From positions 1 through 39,575 of the forward strand of contig CAMCUQ010000011.1 in assembly GCA_945878775.1 (NCBI GenBank): DNA of 39,575 nucleotides, in the 5' to 3' direction. The DNA is from Chthonomonas calidirosea (lineage in GTDB: Bacteria > Armatimonadota > Chthonomonadetes > Chthonomonadales > Chthonomonadaceae). Under the pieces are notes generated by a model. That model was not told the origin of the DNA. It made no database searches and worked only from the letters and a program-made list of their open reading frames with translations. Shown here piece by piece: positions 37,549 through 39,575 of this stretch (its first letter is position 1; each line of letters starts with the position of its first letter). Both the position numbers and the translations under genes were made by a program.

Positions 37549-38709
37549 GTGAAGATAACCGATATTCGTGCTGTGAAACTGAATGTGCCGAAGCCAGAAC
37601 CGAAAGCGCAGGGGCGTAGCAAATCCTGGGCGCAAGATGCCGAAGTTGCAAACCCTATGTCGCGCTACTCAGAATACAAGCGACACCGAAGCCTGTGGCT
37701 TCCCAAATGGGGAGAGGTCTGGTGCAAAGTGACCCTCGAAGATGGCACTTGGGGGCTAGGGCAGACGGGGAACGGCAGAGGCGTTGCAGCAGTGATTGAT
37801 GACCACTTGGCTCCTTTGCTCATTGGAGAGGATGTTCATGCCACCGAGAAGATCGCCGATATGATGTTCCGCATGACAAAACCCTATGGCTCGACGGGTT
37901 TGGCGTCGTATGCAGTCAGTGCTATCGATTTAGCGGTCTGGGACGCACGCGCAAAGCATTTGGGAATGCCGGTATATGCTCTACTTGGGGGTCTTCAGAA
38001 AGAGCGGATTCAGTGCTATTGTACCGGAAACGATGTTGCGTGGTACAAAGAGTTGGGCTTTCAGGCATACAAACTCGCCTGCCCCTATGGTCCTGCCGAC
38101 GGTTGGGAGGGGATCAAGAAGAATGAAGAGTTCATCGCCAACGCACGGGCAATCATTGGAGATTCTGCGGAGTTGATGTTGGACTGTTGGATGGCGTTTG
38201 ACGTGGAGTATATGGTACGCCTAACTGAGGTATTGCACCCCTATCACCTCAAATGGATGGAAGAGTACCTGATTCCCGAAGATTTCGACGGGCATTTGAC
38301 GGTGCGGGAACGGCTCCCTTGGCAAACTCTGGCAACGGGAGAGCATTGGTACACGCACGTTCCGTTCCTTTGGGCAGTGGCACACCGTGCGGTCGATATT
38401 CTTCAGCCCGATATTAACTGGTGTGGGGGAATTTCTACTTGTCGGCGCATTGCAGATGCATCCGATGCGGCAGGAATCGCTGTCATACTTCATGCGGGGG
38501 GAAATACGGTCTTCGGTCAGCACTTCAGTTTTGCCACGCCCAATGTTCCTTGGTGTGAGTTCTTTGTAGGTTCCGACCCCGGTATTCCATTGGAAGAGGG
38601 TTGGCGTTATCCGGGGCAGGCTATTCCTCGCGACGGCTGGATCACACCGAACGATGCGCCGGGGTTCGGCTTAGAGATTAAGGAGGAGTGGATTGAACCC
38701 TATTGGTAA
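37549..38709 (+). CDS. Enolase superfamily dehydratase (mandelate racemase-like; L-rhamnonate dehydratase-like)
   Basis: DDHLAPLLIGEDVHATEKIADMMFRMT, SAIDLAVWDARAKHLGMPVYALLGG, LMLDCWMAF, WMEEYLIPEDFDGH, ATGEH; GTG start. Confidence 0.82.
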   Translation: MKITDIRAVKLNVPKPEPKAQGRSKSWAQDAEVANPMSRYSEYKRHRSLWLPKWGEVWCKVTLEDGTWGLGQTGNGRGVAAVIDDHLAPLLIGEDVHATEKIADMMFRMTKPYGSTGLASYAVSAIDLAVWDARAKHLGMPVYALLGGLQKERIQCYCTGNDVAWYKELGFQAYKLACPYGPADGWEGIKKNEEFIANARAIIGDSAELMLDCWMAFDVEYMVRLTEVLHPYHLKWMEEYLIPEDFDGHLTVRERLPWQTLATGEHWYTHVPFLWAVAHRAVDILQPDINWCGGISTCRRIADASDAAGIAVILHAGGNTVFGQHFSFATPNVPWCEFFVGSDPGIPLEEGWRYPGQAIPRDGWITPNDAPGFGLEIKEEWIEPYW

Positions 38710-39445
38710 ACCGATCTATCAGGTTGATGCCTTCACATCAGAGGCTTTTCGCGGGAACCCTGCGGCGGTCGTTCTTTTGGATGCGCCCGCGCCGGAAAGC
38801 TGGATGCAACAGCTGGCAATGGAGAATAATCTTGCCGAGACCGCCTATCTGCTTGCAGAAGGCGACGGCTACGGGTTACGCTGGTTCACGCCAGAGATAG
38901 AGGTTGATCTCTGCGGTCATGCAACCCTCGCAAGCGCACACGTGCTTTGGGAAACGGCAAAACTCTCCCGCGACACGCAAGCCCGTTTCTACACCAAAAG
39001 TGGACTGCTTACTGCCGACTATGAAGAGGGCTGGATCACTCTCAATTTTCCTGTCACGCCTCCACACCCCGTCGCTGTCCCCCCAGGGCTGCTAGAGGCG
39101 TTGGGAGCGGAGGCTACCTCCCTTCATAAGAGCCGGTTCGACTATCTTGTAGAGGTGGAATCGGAGGCGATTGTGCGTAACATGAACCCCGATTTTCGCC
39201 TCTTAAAGTCCCTGCCTGTGCGCGGTGTTATAGTCACTGCGAAGGCGGAAACGGGAGAATTCGATTTCATATCCCGCTTCTTTGCTCCTGGCGCAGGAAT
39301 AGAAGAAGACCCCGCTACAGGCTCAACCCACTGTTGCCTAACACCCTTTTGGGCAGAACGATTGGGAAAAACAGAGATGAACGCCTACCAAGCTTCCAAA
39401 CGGGGCGGTGTTTTACGGGTACGCTTAATCTTTAGTTTCCGGTAA
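38693..39445 (+). CDS. PhzF-family isomerase, C-terminally truncated
   Basis: YQVDAFTSEAFRGNPAAVVLL, MQQLAMENNLAETAYL, EIDLCGHATLA-like EVDLCGHATLAS, EEDPATGSTHCCL; ends GGVLRVRL+IFSFR*, short of the usual C-terminus. Confidence 0.8.
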   Translation: MNPIGKPIYQVDAFTSEAFRGNPAAVVLLDAPAPESWMQQLAMENNLAETAYLLAEGDGYGLRWFTPEIEVDLCGHATLASAHVLWETAKLSRDTQARFYTKSGLLTADYEEGWITLNFPVTPPHPVAVPPGLLEALGAEATSLHKSRFDYLVEVESEAIVRNMNPDFRLLKSLPVRGVIVTAKAETGEFDFISRFFAPGAGIEEDPATGSTHCCLTPFWAERLGKTEMNAYQASKRGGVLRVRLIFSFR

Positions 39446-39575
39446 AAGTATGTAGACAAAAAGTGTGTTACGACATCAGGCAACTTCTGAGGTAGAGTTA
39501 AGTCGCCAAACAAATCCTCTTCCCGGAGTACCTGATGTCCTCTCTAGTCTACCGTATAATCCCGCTGTTCACACA
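39429..39575 (+). mobile_element. Possible left end of an insertion sequence (transposase start at the window edge)
   Basis: PhzF homology stops at about 39428; new ORF starts ATG 39536 (MSSLVYRIIPLFT..) and runs off the window; 9-bp inverted repeat spans its start. Confidence 0.4.

Overview
The window is a gene-dense, conserved-looking bacterial chromosome segment. The mix of families (YncE/phosphoesterase, GH78, HEAT, STPK/PP2C, Roco) suggests Armatimonadota or a similar group, but this is only a guess. From left to right it contains: (i) an exopolysaccharide block with WecB, a Wzz/GumC-like protein, a membrane transglutaminase-like protein, a Wzy/ligase-like protein and a propeller-like protein, closed by a strong hairpin; (ii) an MFS exporter that overlaps convergently with a hisC / BNR-sialidase-like / dihydroorotate dehydrogenase operon; (iii) a C39-like peptidase and an AlkP-superfamily phosphodiesterase; (iv) a signalling operon of 33-aa TM microprotein, PP2C phosphatase, Ser/Thr kinase and HEAT protein; (v) a GH78 alpha-L-rhamnosidase; (vi) a HEAT-repeat gene split by an in-frame TAG; (vii) rapZ-yvcK; (viii) a nitrogen module of ANTAR response regulator, structured leader, amt and PII; (ix) a YncE-like/phosphoesterase protein; (x) an LRR-Roc-COR (Roco) GTPase with near-identical 69-bp DNA repeats; (xi) a serine hydrolase, a TIM-barrel isomerase, an enolase-superfamily (rhamnonate-dehydratase-like) enzyme and a PhzF-family gene truncated near the right edge, probably by an insertion element. 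I found no rRNA, tRNA or CRISPR array. The best candidates for follow-up are the unannotated 33-aa microprotein heading the PP2C/STPK/HEAT operon, the structured leader between the ANTAR regulator and amt, the Roco protein with homogenised LRRs, and the PhzF/insertion junction.
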